Part shown: piece by piece, positions 23,903 through 43,350 of the stretch
Numbering within the stretch: position 1 is the first letter of the stretch
Layout: each line of letters begins with the position of its first letter
Assembly: GCA_949361645.1 (NCBI GenBank)
Contig: OX442421.1
Location: 6,142,888 to 6,206,887 of the forward strand
Length of the DNA: 64,000 nucleotides
DNA from: Spongilla lacustris
Taxonomy: Eukaryota > Porifera > Demospongiae > Spongillida > Spongillidae
Reading direction: 5' to 3'
Translations under genes and position numbers: made by a program
Notes under the pieces: generated by a model
What the model was told of the DNA's origin: nothing
Seen by the model: only the letters and a program-made list of their open reading frames with translations
The model's database searches: none

Positions 23903-26900
23903 ATGTATCCACAGTACGGAGACGGCAGATATCCACAGGAGTTCGCCCCTGGACAAGGGCAAATGGTTATGGATCCTGCAGCAAGCCAAGGAAGATACCC
24001 TTATCCAGTTTATTACGGGTCTAAAGGACCAGAAGGTGCACAGATTAGCGGGATGGGCACTCCATCACGAGGGCAACAGTTCAGCGGGAAGTCGCGGACG
24101 ATGATGACCGCGGAAGGGGTGTACGGCCAGAACTGGGGTTCTATGGGTATGCAATATATGCCCACTCAGGGAGGCAAGCAGTCGATGGGAAAGCATGACT
24201 ACCCGTATCCAGGACAGGTGAACACGCGTGATTAAAAAACGGGTGACGTGCACGTGTGTTCTCGCGCTCGCGTTTGTGCATGTGTGCGTCTGTGTGTACT
24301 TCCAAACGGATGCAGTGTCGTGTTAGGGTGCGTGTCTTGACGCGCACACGTGTCCAGGGTTTGCTTCTAACGCATGCTTGTGGAGTGACTTCGTACGTTC
24401 GAGCTACTAGGTTAAATATGCAACGCAGCTGTTTTTTCTTCCCCTCGCCCTTAAGTGTGCTGTGTGCACTAATCGTGTAATGGCTACGGATAACCCTTCA
24501 AAGACGTGTTCATAATTCCCGCCACATGTGCCAAACGAAATCTAATTGATTTTTGCCCTTTTGTTGGCAGTACATTCTTAGGATAACTATTTCAGTGGCC
24601 TCCATATAAGGTTATGTAGGGGCCCCCCAATTGTGAAAATTCAAAGGTTTGATAAGCCTTTAAAGGGGTGTGGTCAGGTGAAGTCATAACTATGCCATGT
24701 GTTTGTGTAGTGAATTTACCTATTTTTTAAATTCTAGGTCGACATGTATGGGAGAGTGCCCCCTACCCCGCAGGCCTACATGGAGCACGCTGGCCTGCCC
24801 GCCTACACCCCCGCCCCGCCCTACAGTGCCCCCCAGTACCCAGGCCAGTACCCTTACGGCCTGTCGAAGGGCATGCTTTCCTCGGGCGTACCCCCCGGCG
24901 GCATGGGGGGCATGATGGTGGAAGGTTACCCGGCGGACAACATGCGGGGGCAGATGATGGTGGGTGGGGTCCCTCCGTACAGCAGCAGTGGCTCTTGGAG
25001 TGGCAGGTTGCCTGGCAACAGTGGTGGCATGGGGAGATCTTGGCCACAGGTGAGATGAACTTGTGACCTGTGTGGTTTGACCCACTGGTCTGATGGGGGG
25101 GGGGGGGGGGGGGGGGAGCATGTGTTTAATGGAGTGGCAAACAAGATGTTTGGTATGCACATGAATATTGTGAGTGGTATACTGTGCTGAAATGTTTGTT
25201 GTTCCTGCGTGCTTTTGTTTTTAAAGTGATTTGATTTGCTACTGAAAGGAAAGCAGTGTAACATTTGGGGGGGGGGGGGGGGGGGGGGCGATAGGTAGTA
25301 AATGGTCGTTCCATCTCCTTGTTTGTCATTGGGATCAACAAACTGTTTGCTACGGATAAAAGCACACTCCAGTCCTAGAGCTGTGCCACATAAGATTTAA
25401 GTGCCCCTGTTTATCTGGTTCGTTTTATCTTTTATTTGTAGGATCCAAATGGTGATGGCAGTGGATCGCCCCCATGGGCCTCTCCCGTCCCCCCTGGCGG
25501 GGGTCATTCATCATCTGCAGGACAACAGCAAGCTCAGCAGCAGCAGCAGCAGCAGCAAACCCCGCCTCAACCCTACCGACAGCTGAGCCAACCTTCGATG
25601 GGGGCCATGTCCCCACAGACGCCGTACAGCGGGGACCTACAGAAGCACTCCTCTGTATCAAGCCTTCGCGACGCTCTCACATCGGGCAACAACAACAACC
25701 CGTCGCCACTGAACCCCTACAATAACCCCCAGATGCAGCCGCAGACCCACTTGTACACGGGCCCAGGCCTGCCAAACAACCCTTCCCCAATTACGCCGAC
25801 TTTGCATCGACCCCACACGCCCGACGCCTCGACTCCAGCTGGTACCAGTAGTGTGATGTCTCCCTCCCTGAAACCTGGCTTTCCTGAAAGGCAGGACAGT
25901 CACCCTTCCGAACTGGAGCTAGCCAAGGTGTATTCTAAATCTGGATCATCTGAAGCCAGGGGCCAAGATAACAGCAATTTTGTGGTTCATTCAGCAAGTG
26001 CTTATCAGGTAGAGGGTATGATAACTGGAGGTAAAAGTGAGAAGACGAATGGATCAGACGACTCCCCTAGTTCTCCTGTCAGTGGTCAGGTAACTCCATA
26101 TGGTGAGCCCCTTAATTTTGGAAGCGTGGAAGAAGGAAAGGAACCGTTTGGATATGCTGAGTACAGTGCACAAGGAAGGGGTGTTCCTCCTTCACCAAAA
26201 GGGTTAGCAGTTGGTGGAGTAGAATGTGCAATTACAGAGGTAAGTTAGTGGGGGGGGGGGGGGGGGGGGTGGTCTGTGGCACTGATACATGCCATGCTCT
26301 TTGCTTACAGATGCGAGGTTCTGTTCCGTCCCCTATTGAACGAAATCATCCTGTGAGTGGCGCTAGTTGTACTAGTGTTGTGTAGTGTTGTGCCATTTCA
26401 TGGTTGCAATTCCCCCCACCCCCTCTTCCCTCATTCCCCTTCTCCCCTTCTCTCTTTGTCCCCCTCCTTCCCATCCTCACTTTCGCTCACTCTATCTTCC
26501 TTTCCTTTTCCCTTTCCTCACTCTTATTCCCTTTCTCATTCTTCGTGTTCCTTTATCTCCCTACTCTCCTCCTCCCCACTCTCTCCTCTTTCCTCCTCCC
26601 CACTCTCTCCTCTTTCCTCCTCCCCACTCTCTCCTCTTTTTTCCTCCCCACTCTCTCCTCTTTTCTCCTCCCCACTCTCTCCTCTTTCCTCCTCCCCACT
26701 CTCTCCTCTTTCCTCCTCCCCACTCTCCTCTTTCCTCCTCCCCACTCTCTCCTCTTTCCTCCTCCCCACTCTCTCCTCTTTCCTCCTCCCCACTCTCTCC
26801 TCTTTCCTCCTCCCCACTCTCTCCTCTTTCCTCCTCCCCACTCTCCTCTTTCCTCCTCCCCACTCTCTCCTCTTTCCTCCTCCCCACTCTCTCCTCTTTC

Positions 26901-27719
26901 CTCCTCCCCACTCTCTCCTCTTTCCTCCTCCCCACTCTCTCCTCTTTCCTCCTCCCCACTCTCCTCTTTCCTCCTCCCCACTCTCCTCTTTCCTCCTCCC
27001 TACTCTCCTCTTTCCTCCTCCCTACTCTCTCCTTTGTCTTTGCAGTCAATTCAGCAGCAATACACTTTTTCTGACGAAACACAGCGAAAGGAGTTTCTGG
27101 ACAGTCTGTTTTCATTCCTGGAAAGGGAAGGTAAATTATCTTCTGTTCTGGTGACCTGTTTTGTTCAGTACAAAAGGGAGGTTCAGCTCCATATCACTAT
27201 ATGTTCAGTCACTTGCTGAATATGGTATTCTCTCAAGGTATAATTCCATTTGGCCTGCTGTTGACTGGGTGTTGTTATAGAGACATTTACGTGATTGTGC
27301 AGAGGGAAGTGGGTGGGCGTGGTCTGTATGGCAGTGGGTTTAGCAGTCAATTGTGTTAACAATGTCTTTTAGTTGTGCACAGCAATGCAGTTGATTTGTA
27401 GGATTATAATGGGATGTGTGTGCATAGTCCACTTGTGGGGTGAGAACACAGTCACATGTGAGGGACCGAAGGGGTTAAGATTACTCCACAAAGGATGTGT
27501 GGTTTGGAACCCTGACATTGTGTGTGCAGAAGCCCCTCATATGGCCAGTGAATATTAGCAGAAGTACCTGAGGTCTAAGAGGCATTATATTGCGGTTCAC
27601 CTACAATACCAGTTTCCTGTACCAGTATGTGGGTAGATGTTGGACAAGTAGTGGGGCACAATAGGGCTGTATATTTTTAATCTCCACAAGCACAATGGAT
27701 TGTTGTTTCAATTGGCATT

Positions 27720-27761
<42 letters not shown>

Positions 27762-29007
27762 TGATGCAGGTATCTCCTTGGTCCAACTGCCAGTCATCTA
27801 CAAAGCTCCACTGGACTTGTACAAACTGTTCTGTAGCGTACAGCAGCTGGGAGGGTTTCCAAGGGTGAGGCTAATGTGTATCTTTAAAGCAAGGGAGAAT
27901 GGGCAGAGGTGGTCATGACAAGGGAGAATGGGCAGAGGGTCACCACAAGGGAGAATTCATGACAACAGTTGCACTCATCTTGATTTATCTCCTCCTCCCC
28001 ATCCCTCAAAATTCATTTTAGGTCACTGAGAAATTTCTCTGGGATGAAGTAGTGAGATTGCTGTCCCCTGGTCTCCCTGCTAATGTGGCAAGCTCTGTTA
28101 AGAGCGTTCAGCAATGCTACATGAAGCTGGTACTTCCCTACGAGTGCCAGCTGAAGGGAATGGACTTGCCCGAATGCATCCAGTGCTTCAAATCAGCGGC
28201 ACGTTACTACGCGGTAAAGATGGGAGAGGCAAACAGGATTAAGAATGCTGCAGCAGCTGCTTCCGGGGCGGCGGGAGAAGCCCGGGAGTCGTTTGATGCG
28301 GCAGAGAAGATGAATGGTGATGCGATGAGTGACCAGGCAGAGATCCATCGCAGGCTGTCGCAGAGGACCAGCTCTCAAGACAGCGACACCAGTGGGTACC
28401 ACGGGGAGGGCCACGAGCTGACCCACACTGTGTCGCACAACCCTCCTCGGTCGGGCGGGCAGCAGCAGCGCAAGCAGGAAGGGTACGACTTTGCCGAGGG
28501 CACGTCCCAGGGCTCAGTGGAAGACGAGCCCTTGCCTGACATTGGTGTGCAGGAGACTGAGAGCCTTCTTGGGATGCAGTATCTGCCCCCCGTACAGGGG
28601 GCCGCTGGGCCGGGCACGCCGGGGGGTCAGAACACGCCTTCACCTTCGCCGTACACTCCTCAGTATCAGTCGGCCCCCCGGGGGGATTGGGCGGGTGCTG
28701 ATATGGTTCCAAATGCAGACGTCAGTGAACTTGGCATGATACCGGGACATCCTCCTCCGGCCTATCCACCTTCCTATTCGATGGACCCCGCCTCCTTGTA
28801 CCGAATGTCGCCCCACCCGGGGATGATGATGTCTGGGTACTCCCCTTACGGCATGCCCCCCCCACAGGTGGTACCAAACGACTACTCCATGATGAGAGGG
28901 GGTTACCCGGGCAGTGGCGGCGGTGGGCCTTATCAGGGCATGATGCCCCTCGGCCTCCCTCCAGGGATGGACCCTACCTCCTCGTACTCCCAGCACTATA
29001 TGATGTC

Positions 29008-29038
<31 letters not shown>

Positions 29039-32000
29039 ATGGCCATGTACAGGCACAGCATGGAGATGGGGTACCCGGGTCACGCCATCCCTCCTGAGTG
29101 GCAGCAGCAGTGGAGGCATCACAACCGTGTCACCTCCATACCCCCACACATGCAGGCCCAGTACCAGCGCTCCGTGCAGCCCTCCACCTCCCCACGCCCA
29201 CTCCACGCACAGAGTTCTTCTGCACAGCCCTCTGCTTCTGTTGCCCAGCAACAGCAGCAGCAGCAGTTAGGGTCGAGTCCCCACCCACCTGATGCCACGA
29301 GGATGCATTGGCAGGACCAGCAGAACCAGGGACAGGGGAAGGGGGCGTTGGTTAAGCCTTCCGGCTCTTCCTCTCCCAAACTGAAGCTCGAGACGTCGTC
29401 ATCTGGCGCCAAAGGGCCACCAACAAAGTCTGTGGAGATGCAGGCAGCTGCCATTGATAGCATGAGGAGACCACTGCCAGACTGGAGTGGGTGTGTGGAG
29501 GGCACCAAGCCGCAGCTGGTGAAGAGAAGGAGGCTGTTCTCTGGGGACTGTGGTAAGGTGGGAGGGGGGGGGGAGAGAGAGAAGGGAGGAAGAGCCAGAT
29601 GTTGTGGCTAGGGTGGGTCATTGGGCCCCAGACATGTGGGCATAGGGTGGTGTTGGCAAGTGTTACTTCCAATACGGGAAGTAAAGGTTTGTGAAAGACA
29701 TGCAAATTATGGTGGCAGTTTCCCCCTGGTCATGGGGTATGCTAATATAGTGGTGACTCATGGGATTAAGATGAGAGATTACCCAGAGTTGACTTTACCA
29801 ATTGTGTGCATGCAGTGGTTAGCCACCTCCACTAGCCCTTAGTACACTGTACATTGCTATATCTGTTGTGTTAAAACCACGTAATGCTCATGAAGGTTAT
29901 GTAATTATCCCAATTGTATTGATCAGTGTGAAGAGAATTGGTACTCACATGTGGATGGAATGTTGTTTTGTACAAGGGCTTATGTGGAAGTGTCTGCATT
30001 TGTAGGGTACTGACACCATCCATGTTATTGTGCATTAGTCAGAGAGCTGGAAAGTGTGTGTTTTCTATTTACGTGACTCAAGGGATGTACTATTGCCTTG
30101 AGTGGAGTAGGAGTTAGTGAAGGGAGTAGCTACATGTAGGACACAGAGTTGAAGGCAAGATAGGAACGGAGGGGTTAAAGAAGAGGGAAGTGTGGCAGTT
30201 AAAGTAATGTTTACAAGGGGAGGGGCACTGTTACATTAATTATTCTGCTTGGGAACATTTCTGTATGTGGCCCAATTGTTCAATTGTGTACGTGGTAACT
30301 CTTCAGCAATGGTAGCTACAATATTGTGCTAATTAAGCCTTAGCTGTGGTTGATACAGCTTTTTGGGTGTTCTGTTATCTATGGGCTGTTCTAACAACTT
30401 ATACAATCCTTTGTTCCTGGTAGTGTATTGCAAATCACTTTTCAGTTCAATTTTCATTGACTCTGTTGAGTTAAAAACACCTCCCACGGATTTCATCACA
30501 CGTTTTGTTTTTCTTATGGGGGTGGTTTGACATTTGGCAGCACATTTGTAAACAAAATGGAGGGAGTGCATGATAATGATTTGGCTTATGTCTTCTTCAC
30601 GCAGGTCATGTTGAACCGTGGCGTCTAATGATGTCCCTCAAGTCTGGCATACTATCAGAGTCTACCTGGGCGCTGGACACTCTCACCATCCTTCTCCACG
30701 ACGACAGGACAGTGGGATTTTTCTATCTTAAGCACCATCACAGCCTGCTTAACACGCTCGTCGATCACTTCAAACAGTGTCTGGTAGCCATATTTGGAGA
30801 CCATTTCGAAAGCCTGGGTAAGTACTACCCACACTGCGAGGGGAAGGATGTGGTATGGCCCCAAAAGGACGATTGTGCAGTGGCAGCTGACTGGTTGCTA
30901 GGCGCATCCATGACGGATCATGCCATACTGTCGAAACGAAATGGGTTGTCTGCTTTTCGAAAGGGTACCAGGAACAGGGCTGTCACTAATGGTGATGTTG
31001 GAAAGGAGGAGGATGAACTAGAGCAGGCTGTGCCACTCGCTGGTGTGTTCAATGGAAGCTCTGATGTAGCTCTTGGGCGAAGTGATAACCTGTCACATAT
31101 TGAGGTGTCATTTGCTGTTGATGACCCTTCTTTCTTCCCCGAGAGTAAGGGGAAACCTTCGTTTGAATTTGAGTGTCTTGGATCTCGCCTGGAGAAAAAT
31201 CGCAAGCGGCAGAGGGCAGACGAGACCCCTCTGTCAGAGTTGCTGTGTAGGTCCACCGGGGGTGACCGCAATGCCCTGTTTTGTCATCCAAGACGGACAG
31301 TTCGAAGTCCAAAGAAGGCAAGAGGTGAGGAACGTAGCCCTGTGAAGGAAGGGGAGGCGCCTGAAGGGGAGAGGAAGGAGGAAGGTTTGCTGAAGGACTT
31401 TGTACCACTCAAAGGTGTAGCACACACAGGTGCAAAGTTGAACAGGCCCTGCCCTTCTGACTCTGAGGACAAAAAGCAGCCAGTAATAGTTGAGGAAAGC
31501 GAGATCTACCAGAAGGAAACGTTGCCACTGTGGACAATACCAGCAAACAAGGAGTTCATCCAGGCGCGATGCCTGTGCGTGTCAAACATCCTCCGAAGCC
31601 TCTCCTTCATTCCGGGCAACGACCTGGAGTTCTCCCAGCACCCGGGTGTCTTGCTCATCCTCGGTCGCCTGCTGTTGCTCCACCACCACCACCTCACCCG
31701 ACCGACGTGCCAGCTGCACGAGTATGTGCACGAGGAGAAACCCGAGGATCCTGTGCCGCACAGAAACCACTGGTGGTGGGACTGCTTGGATGTACTGCAG
31801 GAAAACACACTTGTTGTCCTTTCTAACGTCTCTGGTCAACTGGATCTCTCCATCTACCCGGAGTCTATCAGCTATCCCATTGTGGATGGCTTGTTGCACT
31901 GGGTAGTGTGTCCATCTTCTCGATCCGTCGACCCACTTCCTGATTTTTCAATGGTGACCTCCCTGTCCCCGCAGAAGTTGGTATTGGAAACCCTTGCCAA

Positions 32001-32484
32001 AATGTCCATCTTGGAGTCAAACGTGAACTTTATTCTGGCCACGCCTCCCCTCTCTCGGTTGGACTTGATATTTTCGAATTTGGTGCAGTGGTTTGGTCAG
32101 AAGAAGCTTCCCGTTGTGAGGCAGTTTGCCCTTGTCCTCATGGCGAACCTTGCGCAGGGCGACGAGAGCCTGGGCCAGATGATAGGGGAACAGAGGATGA
32201 CAGTATCACTTCTCTTGGAGTGTCTGGAGTTGGCGGAGCAGGCTGCCTGCACCAGTGGGGGGCAGCTGGTCGGAGGCTACAACCCTGACGATCCAAACAG
32301 TTTATCGATAGCCATGCTGAGACGGGCGGCTACTCTCCTGCACTGCCTCACCAAGGTGCCTTCGAATCGAACTGCTTTCCTGCCCTTTCGGGATCGCCTC
32401 CTCTACCTCTCCACCTCTGAATATGTAGAGCCGTCTATTTCTAGCATTTTAATGGACATGCTTTTTGAACTCGGGAAATTATAG
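23903..32484 (+). CDS. ARID1: ARID1 / BAF250 subunit of SWI/SNF chromatin remodeller
   Basis: The homologue of ARID1A/B, the DNA-binding scaffold of BAF complexes in the nucleus. Exons: 23903-24217, 24738-25049, 25442-26239, 26311-26352, 27046-27130, 27770-27864, 28022-29552 and 30605-32484. They total 1686 codons (1685 aa; vertebrate proteins exceed 2200). Residues 1-489 are Pro/Gly/Tyr/Gln-rich low complexity with Gln runs. The ARID domain is near 495-600 (TFSDETQRKEFLDSLFSFL, APLDLYKLFCSVQQLGGFP, YECQLKGMD). A Gln/Met/Pro-rich linker follows, then KRRRLF and the C-terminal BAF250 domain from about 1060 (EPWRLMMSLKSGILSEST, RCLCVSNILRSLSFIPG). The BAF250 domain carries a charged insertion around 31000-31500. 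An upstream in-frame stop at 23870 supports this ATG unless a 5' exon exists. Confidence 0.95.
26563..27035. repeat. 23-25 bp polypyrimidine minisatellite, about 19 copies
   Basis: Units of ctctcctctttcctcctccc plus cact, some two bases shorter, repeat about 19 times and end in the acceptor of the first ARID exon at 27046. Confidence 0.95.
29553..30604. other. 1.05 kb intron of ARID1 without other features
   Basis: Starts gtaagg and ends ttcttcacgcag. I see no repeat array, coding potential or RNA gene in it. Confidence 0.7.
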
Positions 32485-32696
32485 CGTTGTAAGTATTTAA
32501 AAAGATAGCCTTTTCTTATGTGTGCAATTGTGTGTGTGGTCCTTCTCTCCCACCAGTACTCACTGTTGCACTCTGCGCTTTATGCTTCACTGATTTTCTG
32601 GTCGTGTGCTCTCATCTTGTATTATTGTGTCCTGTGCACGTGACACTGCCATTCATTCATCCACTGTACCAGTCAGAAGAACAACATTAATGATAC

Positions 32697-32702
32697 AATA
32701 AA
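32697..32702 (+). terminator. Polyadenylation signal of ARID1
   Basis: AATAAA lies 213 bp after the ARID1 stop, the first canonical signal downstream. The 670 bp from there to the next stop (33377) show no gene. Confidence 0.6.
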
Positions 32703-33376
32703 CTCGTTGATTTAAAACACTAGAAAGTGTCCGGTGTGTGTACAGTGGTGATGCACGTGCACACATGCAGGTCTCTGCCATGCCCCGCAGAAGAATGCTA
32801 TAATAGCTATTTTTAATAATTTATACGTACAGTCAGCGCTAGTTAAGCGGTAACGCCTCTTAGATCAGGGCTCTTTCGCGCTCGCTGGGGGGGGGAAACG
32901 TTGCTTTTAATATTTCAATTGGAATATCAGTTAAGGCAGTTGTAATCCCATTGGCCCATAGATATTACAATATTATGGGCTGCACGCCTGCATTTTGAGC
33001 TATAATATGTAATCCATCTGCAGCTGTGATGTAGGATCGTTAGAAAACTCCACCGTCAGGGATAGTTGTGCTTAAGATCTGACTTTCATTTTCGAACTGC
33101 GGTCATTAAATTTAATTGCTTCTACATATCAGGGGTGCTCAACTTTTTACCTGGGGAATGTACTGGTCCTTCCTGTACCCCGTACTACCATAGATGCAAT
33201 GCAGTCCACCTCGATAGTATCCCCATGCCACTGGTAGAGATAATTCTTTTCACACACCACATGCAAAGACACTTGTAACAAAACACAAACGTAAAATTTT
33301 TTAAAGGGTACTCGTTTTGAATGGAGGGAGATCCCCCGCTTTCCAGTTATTTGTACCCAAATATAAGTTGACCTGA

Positions 33377-38314
<4,938 letters not shown>

Positions 38315-38764
38315 CGTTTTTTAAAGTTAGCGCGCAACATGACATCGACACGTGATGAAGTTTAATAAACTACAGGCGACGTAATTTTTAATCTACCTAC
38401 GGAGTGACTTTTTTTTTTTTTGAACCATACAAGCCCAAGACAAGTTTAGAATCTCCAATCAAGTTGAACATAAAGTCCTAGTTATTAATTGTATATACGT
38501 ACATATACATAGTACATAGTAACTGATTAAACAACTTGGAATACAACCATGCATCGGCCAAACATTATTCAGTTTTATCATCATTATGCATAACTATTTA
38601 TGGAAGTGCATTCGAGATGATGTAATTAATTTATTAACTAACTTTATTGTTTGAGCGCGGACCTGCGCGGTGCGGTGGGAAAAGAAAGATTACTTGTACT
38701 TTGGTCTTAATATTGTGCGAATCACTTACTTCGTACATGTACAAGATATAGATTTTTTAAAAAA
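38315..38764. other. 5' flank of the coiled-coil gene
   Basis: Contains CACGTG at 38349-38354 and a T run at 38410; otherwise A/T-rich with no coding signal. Confidence 0.4.
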
Positions 38765-39076
38765 TGGTGATGTAAGATTTGTAGACAGCAATTGAGTAAA
38801 AAGTACGGAAACAAGGGATTACGGAAATTATACACCACCTACATTATGATTATTGTGTAGCAAATTTACCTTGCTAAATGTTTTCCGTAATCCCTTGTTT
38901 CCATACTTTTTACTCAGTAGACCCCTTTTCTCGCGTAATAGCAGGCTCAAGCTTTGAACTTCATATCGCTGTGGAGGCCTCGGATGCTTGGTTGTGGTTG
39001 CCTTCTGATGTGCTATCAAATTCCTTATCTAAGGCGAGAAGGGTCTACATGTATTGCTGTCTACAAATCCTACATC
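38765..39076. mobile_element. Palindromic MITE, copy 1 (interrupted)
   Basis: The left arm (tggtgatgtaagatttgtag and on through agtaaaaagtacggaaacaa) is matched in reverse by ttgtttccatactttttact and, after about 110 extra bases, by ctgtctacaaatcctacatc. The arms are the same as in the intact copy at 40383-40636, so the extra bases 38932-39045 are an insertion or a rearranged arm. Confidence 0.8.
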
Positions 39077-39214
39077 AGCCTTTTAAATAAATAAATAAAT
39101 TTTTGTTTCACTCATGTGTCTGGGAGAGCTATGTCTCTGAGAGCGCTTCAGCCACCACGGCACGAGTACTTGCATGGGAGGGTGTATGTTTTGTGGGCGC
39201 CGGCTATTATTTAC

Positions 39215-39370
39215 AAAACTAAGTTTGCTAAAAGATTGAAATTGTGTTCAGCATAACTCTAACTAAGAAAGTCATGACATAGTACCAAAGTAGGTTTCTA
39301 ACTTATCCTAGCTTCAATCATGACAGTGCAATAAACCTCTTATCCGAGTGAATCTTATCTTATCAGATCT
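39215..39370. repeat. Dispersed repeat, copy 1
   Basis: Shares gattgaaattgtgttcag, gtttctaacttatc and aataaacctcttatccga with 43780-43977 in the same order. No terminal repeats or coding content are visible. Confidence 0.75.
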
Positions 39371-40382
39371 GGAAGAAAGAAACTTTTCGTAAGGTTCAAG
39401 TGTGAGAATGAATGTGCGACAAGATATAAAAATTTCATTAACACCGGGTCCGTGAGAATCGGACAGTTTTTTTTGTCGAACCCAACTTTCTAAAAATTAG
39501 TCGGAAGGCCCCTAATTGTCTGGAAAGCATATATTTAGATAGTTTAACTATCGGCTAGACATTTGGCGTTGTCGTCTGCCTTATATCTATGGTGGACACG
39601 GACCTGTATGATTTCAAAGTGACGCGGTTGTAAGTTTTTCGGTCACGAAGCGTTGCGAAGGACACTTTTTTCCTACGCAATTAAGAGCTGCTTTAGATAC
39701 GTTTTAAAAAGTCATTTGGTACTGCTAGGAGGCCACAATGGATACCGTGTTGGCAATTTGCTTAGTTCTTGTACAAAACTCATTTACAGTTGTTTACCTC
39801 GTTCGAGGACTTACGTACATCATTGTAGTTGATCAGTGTCTGGGTACCAGATCATCAATAACCGGACGGGAACGAACAACGGGCATTGTATTTTGCTCAC
39901 GTGGTGCATATTTATAGCAACCTGTTACGTAAATAGCAACTACACAGTGACGTACTGTGTAACCGAGACCCACGTGACGTCAAATAACACTTACGTATGG
40001 CCAAATGTTAGGTGCACGACCAATATTTGGGTCCGGAGTCGAGATCCAAAGAAGTTTTAGTGTCTGTTTCGACGCTAGCATGATAGTTTACTGCCAGAAT
40101 TGTTTTAAACGCTACTTATCCGATCCAGTTGAGCATGCCTATACTGTTTTTAAACTCAGAATCCTTGTCAGAAAAAAGTGTCCCGTTTCCGGTTAACAGC
40201 CTTAAACGTAGGTCCTCAGCGGAAGTAGTTGCAAGGCTGGCAGTAGCTTCAATCATCGTCTAAGGAGTTGAACTACTTAGTACACCGGTATTTGTGGCAA
40301 TTGGTACCGTTCCGACTAGTTTTCCAAAAAGTGAGTTCGACTAAATAGGCCAAAAAAATGTTCTTTTCTCACGGATCCGGTG
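39371..40382. other. 1 kb with no recognised feature
   Basis: A/T-rich sequence with short open frames only (longest about 74 codons at 39836). I see nothing to support a gene. Confidence 0.5.
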
Positions 40383-40636
40383 TTAAAATAAATTGGTGAT
40401 GTAGGATTTGTAGACAGCAATTGAGTAAAAAGTAAGGAAACAAGGAATTACGGATATTATGCATTCATTAAATTATAAATATTACAGACCTACATTATTT
40501 ACCTGCCTGAAATTCTGTGCTAAATGTAGGTATGTAATATTTATAATTTAATGAATGCATAATATCAGTAATTCCTTGTTTCCTTACTTTTTACTCAATT
40601 GCTGTCTACAAATCCTACATCACCAATTTATTTTAA
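40383..40636. mobile_element. Palindromic hairpin MITE, copy 2 (intact)
   Basis: A 254-bp near-perfect inverted repeat: ttaaaataaattggtgatgt at the left is mirrored by acatcaccaatttattttaa at the right, with arms of about 110 bp around a loop of about 30 bp (40498-40527). The arms match the copy at 38765. A degraded piece of the same family lies near 46078-46135. Confidence 0.9.
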
Positions 40637-40840
40637 TTAATTTTTTATATCTTGTTTCACTCCATTTTCGCCACCCCCCGGCGGGTTCCGACATGTATAC
40701 TTTATATGTTGCATGCATGAGAGCAAACAATGTTGCATGCATGAGAGCAAACAAAGAAGAAAATGCAACCTTGGAATACCACCTATTGCATCACATACAT
40801 CACAGCAGTATGTAGAATAAGACACTGTGTAAAAAGGGTT

Positions 40841-40928
40841 GTTATACACTAGTGTATAACATCAATTAGTGGTGCATAACACTGCGTATTGAGACGTTAT
40901 ACACACTGTTATACAGTAGTGTATAACA
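40841..40928. repeat. Pair of 20-bp palindromes
   Basis: GTTATACACTAGTGTATAAC at 40841-40860 is a perfect 20-bp palindrome; gttatacagtagtgtataac at 40909-40928 is nearly the same, and the 48-bp spacer includes gttatacaca fragments. Origin and function are unknown. Confidence 0.8.
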
Positions 40929-41149
40929 ATACCTTTTCCATAGTGAGACAGTTTGATCTGCTCACTTGCTATCATCATTAAATCCCATCACAATCAAACA
41001 ATTTCTTTTAAACAGCTAAAACGTCTCTGAACTGGCACGTGACTGGAAGGTGAGGGGATCCATAAACAAAGTAGTAGCAGAGGAAAGGAGGTATTAGTAG
41101 TGAATTAACAAAATATAATGTGAGATCAAACCATAAATGCACCTTCCCA

Positions 41150-41935
41150 TGGCACCAACCAAAGCATAGCACACACACACACCCTTGGCTGCATGTCATA
41201 TACAAGAATCTCCATCACAACTATCCCCACATGATTCAAAGCCCTAATCTCTTGACTGAAGGTACTCATACGTTCTTCAAAGCCAGTAGCCAAGGCATCA
41301 GGATTAATCGCCATTAATGTCTGTCTTTGATGTGAGTATATAAAAAAACCAGATTGCTTGACAAACTGTATCCCTTGTATCCAGCTGTGTTGGGGCAAAT
41401 AGGTGAAGAAGGAAGTGAAGGAGGGGGAAGAGAAGTGGGATAGGAGAGGGGAAGGGGGAAGAGGAGAGGAGAGAGGAGAGAGGAGGGGAATGGAGAAGAG
41501 AATGGGGGAGGAGGGGAAGGAAGAAGAGAATGGAGAGAGAAGGGGAAGGGAGAAAAGAATGGGTAGAGGAGGGGAAGGAAGAAAAGAATGGGGAGGGGAG
41601 GGGAAATGAGAAAAGGAAGGAAGGAGAGAAGAGAAGGGGAGAAGAGAAGATGAGATAGGAGGAAAGGGGATGGGGATAGCTAGCACAGCTAGCACAACAT
41701 TATGCAGATAAGCAGTACACCCACATACCCCTCATCCTAGTGGGATGGTGTTCCCTTTCCTCTTCTCCATCTCCACCTAAAAACATTGGCCAAGAACAGC
41801 TCACATCTGGCAGACGCACACATTTGAATGAATACAACATACCTTCCTCAGAGCAGCATTGTTTGTGGCCATGTCAAGAACAAAGCTGTCATGTACCGTG
41901 CAGAGCAAATTTTTAAAAAGCATTAAGCACATGGT
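41150..41935 (-). other. Possible exons of an unidentified gene or gene relic
   Basis: On the minus strand a Met at about 41935 opens LLCTVHDSFVLDMATNNAAL and reaches a donor (gtatgt) at 41843. A matching acceptor gives VEMEKRKGNTIPLG then a stop. Farther on, QTLMAINPDALATGFEERMS continues to a donor near 41184. The pieces read like protein but do not join into one frame, and I do not recognise them. A relic or a partly modelled gene are equally possible. A pyrimidine-only stretch (minus) at 41400-41690 separates them. Confidence 0.25.
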
Positions 41936-42005
41936 AAATATTGTGGGCGTTATTCGTTTCCTGCGAGCTGTGCTATCTACATGTAACTCGCAGACGACTC
42001 GCAAG

Positions 42006-42008
<3 letters not shown>

Positions 42009-42093
<85 letters not shown>
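42009..42093. repeat. (CA)n microsatellite, left part
   Basis: About 85 bp of perfect (AC)n abuts the left end of the inverted-repeat element at 42095. Confidence 0.97.
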
Positions 42094-43350
<1,257 letters not shown>

